A DNA stretch of 64,000 nt from Paramarasmius palmivorus (taxonomy: Eukaryota; Basidiomycota; Agaricomycetes; Agaricales; Marasmiaceae). The DNA lies in contig JAYKXP010000051.1 in NCBI GenBank assembly GCA_037176845.1, positions 62,001 to 126,000 of the forward strand. The letters are read 5' to 3'. Positions 22,184-33,884 of the stretch are shown piece by piece. Every line of letters starts with the position of its first letter. Position 1 is the first letter of the stretch. Both the position numbers and the translations under genes were made by a program. The notes below the pieces were generated by a model that saw nothing but the letters and a program-made list of their open reading frames with translations, ran no database searches and was not told the origin of the DNA.

Positions 22184-22666
22184 ACTCGCTTGTTCAGCAT
22201 ATATATAGTACCGTACACGTATCGTCCCACTAGTTGTGCTTATGATCTCTTTTTTATTTCCTTCGGTCACTCTTCTGTAATTATTGGCATCCTCGCATTT
22301 TGTCATTGTGCTAGCGCATTGTTTCCATACATTAGTGTAGTCTACCTTTTTTTCTTGCCAGAATTGACTGCTTGACAAGCCAACAACAAGAACTCGCATA
22401 ACGAACGTGTCAAAAAAAGGCAACGGAAAACTCCTATCCGAACTGATATGACGACGATCGAATCGGTTTTTCTCCTGATCTCCTTATAACAGCTATCGGC
22501 ACTGTATCACCAGTGTCATGGTCGTCCCTTCTCTGCCGTGAACCCCAGGGATTTATAGCTTCTATCTTTGATATTTATCTCTATTCTACCCGAAGACCGT
22601 GCGTTCCTTGTTGGAACAAACTTTGCCAGCAGGGCGGCTCGCAAATTTCTCTCTATCCCCCAGTAC
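22184..22666. other. eIF4G 3' region / Trk 5' region
   Basis: No gene is seen. It should hold the eIF4G 3' UTR (T-rich, about 22240-22370) and the promoter and leader of the downstream potassium transporter on the same strand. Confidence 0.5.
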
Positions 22667-25600
22667 ATGTCTTCGACGACATCAAGCACACGACCGTGGA
22701 GGTTCATTAAAAAGCATCTCAACTTCTATCGTGTTCATATTCTCTTCTTGTGTGTGGTTTATCCGAATATCTACGCGTTGCGCTTGCTGACAGGTGTCTT
22801 TCAGCACATTCACGCCGCTTTTCTTTTCTGCAATTTTCTATGCGAGCAACGGCCAAACCCACATTTCCTACATTGATGCTCTCTTCAACTGCGTTAGCGC
22901 CATTGCCGTGTGCGGTCTGGCCACTGTCGACCTCAGTTCTTTGACACCGTGGCAGCAAGTGATTTTGTTCATTCAGATGTGTTTGGGGACACCGGTATGC
23001 ACACTTTTTCCTTTCCGCCTTTTGCTCACTCAAGCATCACAGGTGGTGATCTCGTGGGTCATGGTGTATATCAGGAAGTGGGTATATATCACTTCTTCGG
23101 GACCATTTCGCTTATTCCTTGTCCCAGGTACTATTTCGAGAAGAAGTTCGAACACATCATCGAGGCTGCCGCTGCTAGCGAGTCGGTAGCAGTTCCATAT
23201 TCGGAGAAGAACACACATTGGGCCCGGCGCCTCGTTAGCTTTTTGCATAGAGAAAGAGGGATTCCAGTCACCGAAGACAGCGATGAGTCGGACCATGATG
23301 ACAAGGAACGTGCAAATACTGGTCACACGAAGCGAGTTCGAACCGACATGATTCGACGTATGGATGATGCACCCAAATTGGTCAATCCCAGCGGTTGGAT
23401 TAGTGAAGGAGATCGTATACCCATGAAACGCCATGCTACCATTCAATCTGCGACCCAAGATCGCCGGCTCTCGTTCATCACACCTCTACCTTCCACGGAC
23501 ATATCGTCAAATAATAGGCTAGCGCCTCCTCCTCGGAAGTAAGGATGAAAATACAATTCCTTGGCTGCTTCCTAACTGTCTGCTTGCAGAATGTCTCGCC
23601 GATTGTCAGATCCGGGAACACCTACTACTCCCGTTATGAGATCCAGTCAGTTCGTTCGTTTTCTCAAAAGCTGTCACTGAATGTCAGTAGCCCCACTTCA
23701 TAGATTTGAAACCATTGCCCCACAATCTAGGCCCCCATCACCCCCTCTTCCTCAATCACCTACACTCCCAGAGACTCGTCTTTCCCATGCAGCTGACCCT
23801 GCATCCCCCATCTCTTCGTCGTTCCCTCGGACGCAAACGGTCGAATTCAATCTTCCCCGTCGCCGGCCACGTCGAGGAACATCCGTGGGACGTGACACGG
23901 AGTTACCAACGTCCGAAGAAGAAAGAAGTATGTTTTTGCAGCTGACACCTCGTCACTATCTGATGAACCGTGTAGGGTCCTTGCACAGATCTTCAACACA
24001 TAATGCGCCCTTTACTACCTATCCGACGAACCAGACTTATAGTACGCGCATCTCCGTTTCAAAAGCGACTAAAAACAGCGGGTTTGGCGGCTTCCCAATG
24101 CCGCACGAGATCATCCAGGCCCTCTTCAGGAAGTTCTTCCCCGGGCTTCGTCGAAGGCTCACCAGGACTGTGACAATACCCATGACACAAACAATCGCTT
24201 CCCAACATGGCACAAACATATCACCCGGAGCCAAAACTGTGCCGTACATATCGTTCGAGGCTGTTGTTGGGCGGAACTCTGCGTTTCCCATGCTCTCAGA
24301 GGAAGAAATCGAGGAATTAGGTGGCGTGGAGTATCGGGCGCTCAATGCTTTACTTTGGATTGTGGCGGGAGTAAGTTTGTGCTTGGCGTTCGCCACAACT
24401 AATTTTACTGATTGCCACTTGTAGTATCACATCTTGGTGCAGCTTATTCCATTCATTATAATTGCGCCGTACATCTCCCAAATAGGATGGAGAGACAATT
24501 TCAATCCTCCTGCGCTGCACAAGCCTGTAGCACCTGCGTGGTAGGCTGAAAACTTCCCCGTCGCGTTACATGCAAGCCCTAAACACGCATATAGGTTCGC
24601 TCTCTTCCAGATGGTCTCTGCATACACGAACACGGGTACATCCTTGGTCGATACCTCTATGGTGCCTTTCCAGAAAGCATATCTCATGATCTTTGTAATG
24701 GTGTTTCTTATACTGGCTGGTAATACGGCTTTTGTGAGTACCATCTCTTCTTATCTTCACCTTTACTCACGGATGATCTTAGCCGATACTGTGAGTTGCT
24801 TTGCATTGATCTTCTGACTTTTCACTGACGGGGTGAGGCCACTAGTCTTCGATTCACAATGTACGTTACCAATATCACCGGAGGATCAGAACTAACCTGT
24901 TCGCAGATGGACCTTAACAAAGTTAGTTCCCAAGACGTCCCGCGCAAATGAGACATTACACTTTCTACTGGACCACCCTCGTCGATGCTTTATATACCTG
25001 TTCCCATCACACCAGACGTGGTTCTTGCTAACAATAGTCATTGCTTTAACGTACTTCGTTTTCTTCTTGCGATTTGGACTTGGACTGAACAGAAATTTGC
25101 AGCTTGACCGATTGGTTCTTTTTCATGGTTCTAGACATTGGAACACAGGCTATCGACTCTATACCTGTTGGTACTAGATTGGTCAGTGGCCTGCTGCAGG
25201 CCACGGCTGTGCGAGCTGCAGGGTTTGGTATTGTACCGCTGGCGGCCCTTGCGCCTGCTGTGAAGTAAGTTTGTGGTTAAGGACCATTGATGCCGTTTCT
25301 GACAAAATATCCAAGGGTTTTATACGTGATAATGATGTACATCTCGGTCTGTGAGTGGACGTTCTCTTTGGCCCACATTTTGTTCTTACTCTTCGGGTAT
25401 GACAGTTCCCATTGCTATGAGGTGAAGTCTTCAAGTTTTAATCTCACGGGGAAGGTCCTCATCTCTTATCAGTGTTCGTTCTACGAACGTCTATGAAGAA
25501 CAATCTCTTGGTGTCTATCATGGGGATGAAACCGATGACGAAGATGAATTTCAAGCATCTGGCCCTAGAGTGACAGTGTGGAGTCGATATCTAGCGTTGC

Positions 25601-26268
25601 ATGCTCGGAAACAATTAGCGTTTGGTAGGTGCTTACATTATCCCGACGCTTTGCCTTCCTTAAATCAGGGCAGATATGTGGTGGCTCTGCCTTGCATTAT
25701 TCCTTGTGTGTATCATTGAGGTGAGGAAACCCAAAATACCGCACACCAACGTTGCTAAGACGATTTTACAGCGGAGCAATCTTGAAGATGAAAACAGCGC
25801 GACTTGGTTCAACATCTTTAACATAAGTGAGTACCCAAGAAGTACCATCGCTTTTGTCTAATGCAGATACACAGTCTTTGAAATTGTATCCGCATACGGT
25901 ACCGTTGGATTGAGTCTCGGTGCACCGAGCGTGAGTCTGTCCCTTCCATAGTGTCCGTCTTACTGAAATTTCTGCAGGTTAACTACTCCTTCTCGGGTAC
26001 CTTTAGACCGTTATCCAAACTGATACTCTGTGTAGTCATGCTTCGTGGTCGGCACCGTGGCCTACCTGTCGCCATTGATCGCGCAGTCATGTTACCTGAA
26101 GAGTTTAAGAGATTCGACGAACTCGAAGCCAGGAGCACGAGTATGGGTAATCGTGACGATTTCTACGCAAGAACCGGGAGTACTACCCGCAATCCCAGCT
26201 TCTCTACCTCTGGGTACGCTATGAACGAAAAGCCGCCAAGTATCATGGAGGAGGCGAGAAGTAGATAA
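22667..26268 (+). CDS. Trk-type potassium transporter
   Basis: Nineteen exons give 897 residues: 22667-22749, 22805-22994, 23043-23077, 23128-23538, 23590-23645, 23688-24370, 24425-24540, 24595-24733, 24783-24790, 24846-24860, 24906-25049, 25103-25264, 25316-25350, 25406-25421, 25473-25624, 25674-25720, 25772-25826, 25875-25930, 25978-26268. It imports K+ across the plasma membrane, driven by membrane potential. All four pore loops with their selectivity-filter glycine are present: A-V-C-G-L-A-T-V, Y-T-N-T-G-T-S-L, V-R-A-A-G-F-G and Y-G-T-V-G-L-S. The fungal hallmark N-F-Y-R-V-H-I-L-F-F-T-F-T-P-L opens the protein. A large cytosolic loop lies between the first and second pore units, as in yeast Trk1. 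The 8-, 15- and 16-nt exons are required to keep frame and conserved residues. Confidence 0.93.
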
Positions 26269-26492
26269 TTCAAGCGATAGAGACGACAGCCTGATGACCT
26301 TAACGTTTACTTTCACGTTACTACTATTAATTGTTATTTTACTTTGCTTGGGTTTCATATTGTCTACACAGGTCGCTTGCTCAATATTCACGCTTTTGCT
26401 GACCGTTGCTCATCCACAAATATATAGGCGCCCACGACCATCATGTGCACAACTTGAACCATACTTGAGTCATTGGTACTTGTTCAACTTCG

Positions 26493-28319
26493 ATGAACAG
26501 CGACTCTCTTAACGGTATTATCTGCTTTACAAACTGTTCTCTTTTACGAGAAGATGGCTCTCTTGATAAGAAAGATTTGTGGGTGGACCAAGTAACCGGC
26601 GTAATCCTGGATTCTCAGGTATGTATATGATTCTTCGTCTAGTTAATCCTGAAGACTAAAAGCCAGATCGCCAGGACACATTTTATATTCGCAAGGAAAG
26701 ACCAGGCCAGACGGTCGACCTCAATGGCAACATTCTCAGTCCCGGCTTGATCGACATTCAAATTAACGGTGCTTACGGGTTTGATTTCTCTGCTGTTCAA
26801 GACGATGACGCGAGATACGCCGAGGGTTTGAAAATGGTTGCAGAGCGAATCGTTGAAACAGGTGTTACCTCGTGAGCTCTCTGGTATCTATGATAAATAG
26901 TTCTGCTACTCACGAACGCCTCTGATGCTAAGACTGGTTCCAACCATAGTTGTCAGTTTGACTGGCTGATTTATCGGGTCTTCTCATCCTGAAGATGCCT
27001 TTTAGACTCAGGATAAATCTTTGTACCAGAAAGCGTTAGACAGGGTCCGTCCATTATTCTACCCCCGCTCCGCATCGCTCCTTGGTTGGCATGCCGAAGG
27101 CCCGTTTATTGACGCCTCGAAGAGAGGTGCTCATTCGCCTGCATTCCTCGCTACGGCACCTGAAGGATGGAAGTCCATTGAAACAACATACGGTGCTTCG
27201 AATGTCGCCGACCACAGCACATGGTCTACCAACGAGCCCGCTGGTGTCAGGATTATCACAGCTGCTCCAGAAGTACCTGGTTTATTAGATGCTATTCCGG
27301 AACTTGTAAAGAGAGGTATCGTATTTTCAATGGGACATAGGTATGTCTTTCTCCACACTGTCGCCATTAATACCTAACCCACAATCCATTCAGCATCGCG
27401 CCCTCAAACGTGGCCATGGACGCCGTTCAACGCGGAACTCGTCTTATCACACATCTTTTCAATGCCATGCCTCAGTTACACCATCGAGATCCATCGATTA
27501 TTGGCCTTCTGGGAGCGCCTTCCAAAGCGAAGTTCAGCCACATTGAAAAGACGACATCAGCGCCCACGCGCTCAGAGGCATTGGAGCCCTCTCAATCTAC
27601 TCCTGGAACGCCGGGCGTTTCGAATATAGCGGAGCCAACTCGATTTCATAGACCTTTCTATTCTCTCATCGCTGACGGCGTACACCTCCACCCCCATTCT
27701 GTCAAGGCAAGTACCTGACTTGACGTCCAGCGCTGATATCTTTCTGATGCATCTGCTTTGTAGATGGCCTATGCAACCTTTCCAGAAGGTTGTGTTCTGA
27801 TTACAGATGGTGCACTACTTTCGTCTCCACCTACTACACTCTTCTGATCCGCGTAATTCAGCCTTACACATCCTAGATCCCAATCTCCAGGACGGTGTTC
27901 ACGAATGGCATCACGGGAAGCGTTTGTTCAAGGATGGGGACAAACTATACGTTGACGGGACGACTACACTAGCCGGAAGGTAAGCATTGGTCTGTGTTGG
28001 ATGTCAATCAGTCGCTGACTTGAATGTGATACGCCAGCTGTGTTACACTCGACAAGTGTGTTCGTAACCTCGCATCTTTCACAGAAATATCCATTGGCGA
28101 GGCCCTAAAATGTGCAACATTCAATCCCGCGAAGTATTTACCCCGATGCTGCGTTATGATGATAACCTCTAATTCGCCCTTAGGTGCCTTGGTATTGAGC
28201 ATAAAAAAGGGACGCTTCGACCAGGCGCAGATGCAGATTTGGTCGTCTTAGACACAAACGGTATACCTCAGAGTACCTGGATCAGAGGGAAACATGTTTG
28301 GGTGAATAAGAACATTTAG
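26493..28319 (+). CDS. N-acetylglucosamine-6-phosphate deacetylase, paralogue 1
   Basis: Nine exons (26493-26618, 26675-26871, 26933-26951, 27006-27340, 27394-27706, 27764-27809, 27862-27979, 28038-28133, 28184-28319) give 461 residues. It removes acetate from GlcNAc-6-phosphate, giving glucosamine-6-phosphate, an early step of chitin-sugar breakdown in the cytosol. Amidohydrolase-fold signatures are present: [11 protein letters not shown], the metal site H-A-E-G-P-F at 143-148, G-H-S, T-H-L-F-N-A-M, D-G-V-H, and I-T-D-A with the catalytic Asp. After I-I-G-L-L-G there is a ~50-residue Ser/Thr/Pro-rich insertion that bacterial NagA lacks. The intron after V-K has a GC..AG boundary (GCAAGT donor, 27707-27763). 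A second gene lies at 60713-62771. Confidence 0.92.
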
Positions 28320-28749
28320 TGGATTTGAAATGTATAATAAGGATGGAATATCGGTACCTAAAATCTGAGGCCTGAAAATGTAAAGGTGTCTTGTAATTAC
28401 ATGTATGGAGCCTTGGCAGCGGCTGTCGCCCTTTGGCCTTGACTGTCACCATCTCTCAATATCAACGTTCAACGTTCGACACTGACAACAACGAAGACAA
28501 ACCTCCGATTTCAACTTGGCGTTTGACAAGTAAACTGCGGTGCGTGACAAGTTCTGACTCGAAGAAGATATCGATGATTGTTGGTCAGGCCTTTATAATT
28601 CGCAACACGACACAATTTCTTTTCCCCAAAACCATTCCAATGACCGTTCTCGCATCTCGACCACTACAGCACTCGACCCAAATCCTCCAAAAGACTTCCA
28701 AGCCGAAGTGTCGAAATGGTCACACGAAATTCGTCAAAATCTTGACGCC
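28320..28749. other. intergenic / leader of LRR gene
   Basis: Between the deacetylase stop and the first in-frame ATG of the LRR gene. The LRR frame is open back to about 28560 without an ATG and looks protein-like near its end (P-P-K-D-F-Q-A-E-V-S-K-W). Either a spliced 5' exon is missing from my model or this is leader. Confidence 0.45.
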
Positions 28750-30447
28750 ATGAACAAAGGCGAACGGGTTTTGGAGAATCTGCTCAATGCACCTCGACGA
28801 AGGCATGCGGATCCGACCAGTGTTTCGATGGCTCATGAAATAGCACAGAACTTACACCCCAGTGCTGCCCAGGATTCGCTTGCGCCAATCATCCAATACG
28901 AGAGGGATATCGTGAAGCTACGTGCCTATATACAAGAACAACGAAAGGCAGATATTGAGGCAGCTACAGCTCGTAGGGCGGCGAAAGATTGGCGAAAACG
29001 CATTATCCAACAAGGACCATGGGATGAAGTCAACGATCCCTTATCCCTTGGAGGCGCATCCAGCCTTCCAATGCCAGTGCAAATTGGGACAAAGGAAGAC
29101 TTCGCACCTTTCTTCTCGCATTTGAGGCTAGGAGGGGATGATAGTCTTCTGGATGGAGAGGATGGAGAGATTGGGGTGGAGCCCTACTACGACATCCACA
29201 TGATCGAGTTCGACCGAGGAGTCCTGTACGCCGACCGTCGTATGGATTTGTGTAAAATGGTGGTCGGCCCAACCCATATTGGCGATCTTATGGATAGTTT
29301 AGAGACGAACCCTTTCACCCAGCACTTCTTGCTTGGTAACAATATCATTGGACCTCTCGGCGCAAAACGAATCGCGCGGTTCATCGATGAATATCCAAAC
29401 CGTATGACCACCTGGTATCTGGCGGGAAATTGCATCGACGGAGAAAGCTTCGCGATCCTTGCCAATAGCCTGGTCAAGTCCACCTCAGTTACCAACGCGT
29501 GGTTGAAGCGTAACCCGCTTGGTCCATCGTCCGCAGACTCCATCTTCCGCCTCATTACACAGACTCAAAATCTCCGTACCCTTGACTTGGACCAGACTTC
29601 CATTGGGGATGTCGGAGTCGCTCGTCTTTTCTCTCTTCTCGCTGATTATACCCCCGCATCACCCCCTGCAATTCGTCATCTTTATCTCAACGCTTGTGGT
29701 ATAAGTGCCAATGGAGCAGAGCAAATCGCCAGATATCTGGCCAGCGATGCTTGTACTTTGACCTCGCTATACATTTCACACAATCCACTCGGCGATGGTG
29801 GTGCCAAGGCGTTGTCCACTGGTCTGAAGGTTAACCGGACCCTCGAACGCCTCGCACTGTCTTCTGGTGGCCTCAAAGACGAAGGTACAATAAAATTACT
29901 CTCCTCCCTATCTTCCCATCCCACCCTACGCTCTTTGGATATTGGGCAGGGCTATGCGACAGAGGACCTCGGTATGAGGTTCAACTGGCTCACCGAGTCT
30001 ATTGCGTCTCTCCTCGTCACATTGATTCAGAGTGTCCCGACCCTGAGGTCCTTAGTTTTGGACTACACTCCAATGTCCCGTCAGGGTCTTAACCAAATCG
30101 TGAACGCCGCCCTCGATTCGAAATTGTTGTATTTCTTCGCCAAACATATTCACCCTCAGGGTAGCGATTACATTTCTGTCAAGGATGGACAGGAAGGAGC
30201 GAGGTTGTCGCGAATGTTGAAAGCTCGGCTAGAGGAGAATGTCGCGAAGGAGTTTAACGGCATGAACTATCAGGACTTCATTGCGGAGGAAAAGAGGTGG
30301 CTTGTCAGCCCTGAGGACGTCAGGTACATTGACTCCGTGTATCGGAATAGGGATGCTGGGATGGCACGTCGAGGACTAAAGATTTTGGACAAGCTGTGGG
30401 ACGATGACGACAATACATTGGAAATGGTACAGAATGCCAGTGCGTAA
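28750..30447 (+). CDS. leucine-rich-repeat (RNI-like) protein
   Basis: A 565-residue reading from the first in-frame ATG, in one long exon. The same frame stays open for about 190 nt upstream, so the true start may be in an unseen exon. The N-terminal ~100 residues are helical and charged (Y-E-R-D-I-V-K-L-R-A-Y-I-Q-E-Q). From about 150 to 460 there are ribonuclease-inhibitor-like leucine-rich repeats with the pattern L-x-x-L-x-L-x-x-x-x-I-x-x-x-G-x-x-x-L, e.g. L-R-T-L-D-L-D-Q-T-S-I-G-D-V-G and L-T-S-L-Y-I-S-H-N-P-L-G-D-G-G. Such repeats form a curved protein-binding surface, as in Ran GTPase-activating proteins or NLR-type sensors, but I see no nucleotide-binding or catalytic domain. Function unknown. 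Confidence 0.8.
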   Translation: MNKGERVLENLLNAPRRRHADPTSVSMAHEIAQNLHPSAAQDSLAPIIQYERDIVKLRAYIQEQRKADIEAATARRAAKDWRKRIIQQGPWDEVNDPLSLGGASSLPMPVQIGTKEDFAPFFSHLRLGGDDSLLDGEDGEIGVEPYYDIHMIEFDRGVLYADRRMDLCKMVVGPTHIGDLMDSLETNPFTQHFLLGNNIIGPLGAKRIARFIDEYPNRMTTWYLAGNCIDGESFAILANSLVKSTSVTNAWLKRNPLGPSSADSIFRLITQTQNLRTLDLDQTSIGDVGVARLFSLLADYTPASPPAIRHLYLNACGISANGAEQIARYLASDACTLTSLYISHNPLGDGGAKALSTGLKVNRTLERLALSSGGLKDEGTIKLLSSLSSHPTLRSLDIGQGYATEDLGMRFNWLTESIASLLVTLIQSVPTLRSLVLDYTPMSRQGLNQIVNAALDSKLLYFFAKHIHPQGSDYISVKDGQEGARLSRMLKARLEENVAKEFNGMNYQDFIAEEKRWLVSPEDVRYIDSVYRNRDAGMARRGLKILDKLWDDDDNTLEMVQNASA

Positions 30448-31641
30448 TACGACTATATGAATGTACTCCTGTGGAGCCTATAGTAATTCTGCGCCACAGT
30501 TGAGCGGATATGATATTGCGAGACATGTACAGAATATGAGACGAGTATCCTAAACTTATGGGTGGTGCATATACAGAAATTCGGTGGCGTGAATAGTCTC
30601 TAGATTTGGGAATGAGCATGGTAGAGAGCTTTGCTGGACAGTTGGCAAGTCAACAAGGACGCTGGTAATGGTACAATCCAGGATGAGTTTTTCCCGAGCC
30701 TTCGGGCTCCAGCCAAATCAAATAAACAAGGAGAAGAGTGAAATCTCGAAGTCTGAAGGACTAAGGTTCCAAGACGGAATACTGCAGTCTTCAGGATAGG
30801 TCCACAGCAGGTAACCAACATTTGTCGAGCCAAATTTACCATATCCACATACATGTTGCACAAAGGATTCAAATCTTCGAGCGATACCCCAACAAAAAAT
30901 GATTTGAACGCCCGTTTAGCGCCCAGAGCCTCGATAGTCGTTCAACGTTCAATATAGCAGCCTCACGATTGCAGTGCATACCGACTGGCAGTAAGATTAT
31001 GAATGTCGATTCCTTTCGGCATTCAGCGTCGATATCAAGTCCCAGAAACGCGCAAGTTCATACAAGTCCTATGCTCCTAGTATGCTCTGCGTGAATAACA
31101 GCCATCAAGACACGCAAACCAGCGCGAACTGAATAATGTCAAGTCAAACTATCCTTGAACCACTTCATTTCAAATTGGAAGTTCGTTTCATCACCATCTG
31201 TAGCCTGCAGATCCATAGCGGAACACTGTGAAAGGTAAGTCCTTTCAAAACACCAGCCTGCCCCGCATTACTGGCGATCAATAGCGACGTAACCGGAATC
31301 TCACAAACCATGATAGCATATCATGTTACACGGATGGTGCCGAGGACCTTGATCAGTGGCGCCGCTTTCTATACCCCTCCAAGAATAAGAGCATCGCCGT
31401 AAAGTGCGCAAGCAGTGGGAGCCTAGAGAAGGACACTGATAGATGTTTGATGCATGTTTCTGTACATGAAAAGACAATACAGTTTAGGCTTTATACCACC
31501 AGGAATGGTTAGTATAAAGACCAAGAGCCCCGTCAAGTCCGATAGGCGGACCTGTTCCTGCCTGCTATGTTATCGCAGCGTTCCGCCCTACGACCAGACT
31601 GGGGCCTGAAACTCCATCATACCAAGACGCAGGAAAGATGG
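30448..31641. other. intergenic, convergent
   Basis: Lies between the 3' ends of the LRR gene (plus) and the Pol X gene (minus). It has many stops in all frames and no supported gene. A 90-codon minus frame at 30600-30872 shows no signature. Confidence 0.5.
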
Positions 31642-33884
31642 TTACGCATCGGCATTGCGCAATGTAGGATCAATCCACTCCAATCCCAAGAGACTGAAAA
31701 CCTCCGGTTCACTTTTTGGAAAGTATAGTTTCGAATCATGCCGCCGTGAACTAGTGGTGCACATGAGCGGGAAGACTTAAAGCTACTTTTCTAAAGAAGG
31801 ACTCACATTCCCGAGCTATCAAACTTCATCCCTCTAAGAAGCAGATACGTTAGCGCAGAGTACGCCACAATCTTTAGTCTCCACATACTTCTCTTGTTTA
31901 GCCCACGATCTCAAGTCCCTTTCAAACATCTTGGACCCGGTCCTACAATCAAGTAAGTAAAGGAGATGGGTAAAACACAAGACAGGTGACTGACCATCCA
32001 ACAACAGCCGTCCAATACACTTCTGGGGCAGCAAATATCAGGTCTAGACGACGGTGTACCCGTCGCTGCTTCCCGTCATCAGGAAGTACGAAAACAGTCA
32101 AAGCTTTCTCCAGTGAATCCCAGTGAGGCGTTCGTATTGCGTTGTGTTCCCGAAAGCTCGATAGATCTGTACGTCTTGGTAAAAATCGGTGTTTTGGGGT
32201 GACAGAGACGGCTCACGCATGACATGTGTGACGAGACCTACAGAGATGAAGGATGTTAGAATATAGAGGTTCCTGAAAGTCTAGATTGGAAGATATCACC
32301 TTGATCATACAGCCTCTTCACTAGCCGGGAGCACAGGCCCTTGACCTCATCTGAACCGCTTTTCAGGTCCTCATGACTTATGACAATATCGACATCATTG
32401 CTTTCGGACTTTCCTCGTCGATACCTGGTACGACATCAATGAATGAGAGGAACCCGCAAAGTGATACATACCCCCCAGTAATAGTAGAAACACAACCGAC
32501 CTTAATCTCACCTAACTCCCTCATAACAACGTCACGCATCTCCTCAACCTCTGTACGAGGTATCTTCTGGATCAAATCGCGTCGCAAAGCCAACCCGACC
32601 TGGATTGTCAGCAGTGGGAGGTTCAGTTTGGAGTCCCTAGGAACGGGAAGGAGCTTCTCGGCCGTGGACGACTCGGTATCCGATTTGACGTCGTAATAAG
32701 CATCTAGGTGTTCGAGAGTACGGAGGCTCATGGAGTAGAGTTTACGCGCGGTGTTATGGCCTATTCCGTAGATGGATGTGAACGCACAGAGGGCCTGGTA
32801 TCGCTCGTCTGAACGTATCGTCTCTAGATGAAATCAACAAATCAGAGAGAAGCATTAGGCACATGGGCGTACGAGCTTCGGAGATGTGGCCTGTACGAAG
32901 GTATTCCTTAATCTTGTGGAAAGGGCATCAGATATGTTGCGAGGAAATCGTCCCGAAATACCTTGAAGAGAGCCTTTTCCCCTATGAAGGGAAGCTCGCC
33001 TACATCGTCCAAGTTTTCCTCGGTTATTTTGTGCGGATAGGCTGTCCAAGAAGTTATGTTTATGATTCGAGAACTACGTAACATCGAGCACCAAGGCAAA
33101 CCTTTGAGCACCTATATACAGTTTAATAAACGATTGGGTGGGCGTGTGTAACAATACCACGCACGGCAATGGTCCTTTCGTAGCTCAACACTCGAATTTC
33201 CCAACCCTCCAACTCTCGATGCCGATACAAAACTGCGAATTCATTTACCAAGTCTTGGTTCGGGCATACCATAGGGGAATGGCGCATGCATGCGTAGCGG
33301 TGCCGATGGCTGATTTGACTGTTTTCTAGCGGTTGTGGAGGAGAAACATCGGTAATCAGTTTCTTTGGAGACGAGGTCGACTTCGTGTGCTTGCAATCTT
33401 CTACATTGGAGCAAATGCCGTCAGGACAGTGCTTCTCTGTCTCGTCTTGTAGTTCACCCAGTGCTGCGTATCCACCACATGGGAGCAGTCTTTTCTCTTT
33501 GATCGAGTCTCTGAGCCATTGTGGGGTCACTATTGCTTTCTGTTTCTGGGGAAAGATAAGCGGAGCTCCAGCATCACTGGTCGTGCGACGTACTGCAAGA
33601 TTCCACTCCAAGTGTCTCTCTAGGCGTTTCCTCATACGAACACCAGTCACTATTACATCCGCGTCTTCCACACGAGGGCAAATTTCTAGGTCTTGCTTAT
33701 TTATTCTGGATTCTTCTACTAAAGACACGAGCTCCGCAATGGTTTCCGCGTCCAGCTTTGCATCGACAATATACACGTTGACTGTTTTGGCATCGCTAGG
33801 CGAGACGGACCTTCTTCTCTTCCGCGATGGCTCCGAGGATGAATCCGAACAGGACGAACTTGAGCTGAGCGTACGTTTTGGCAT
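31642..33884 (-). CDS. family X DNA polymerase, Pol mu-like
   Basis: Eleven exons (33884-33165, 33111-33102, 33041-32962, 32912-32873, 32823-32472, 32424-32300, 32237-32217, 32166-31995, 31942-31889, 31833-31807, 31750-31642) give 569 residues. Family X polymerases fill gaps during end joining and base-excision repair in the nucleus. An N-terminal Ser/Arg-rich stretch is followed by a BRCT-like region (~30-130), a helix-hairpin-helix 8-kDa region (N-L-D-D-V-G-E-L-P-F-I-G-E-K), and the palm with T-G-G-Y-R-R-G-K and catalytic Asp411, Asp413 and Asp491 (R-R-L-D-L-I-F). The thumb ends L-G-L-E-W-I-D-P-T-L-R-N-A. At 506-510 it reads G-W-T-G-S, as in Pol mu and TdT, not the Y-F-T-G-S of Pol lambda and beta. 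Exon 2 is only 10 nt. Confidence 0.9.

Noticed and set aside
25183..25434. Minus-strand open frame inside the Trk gene
   Set aside because: Lies antisense to conserved Trk pore exons and has no signature of its own.
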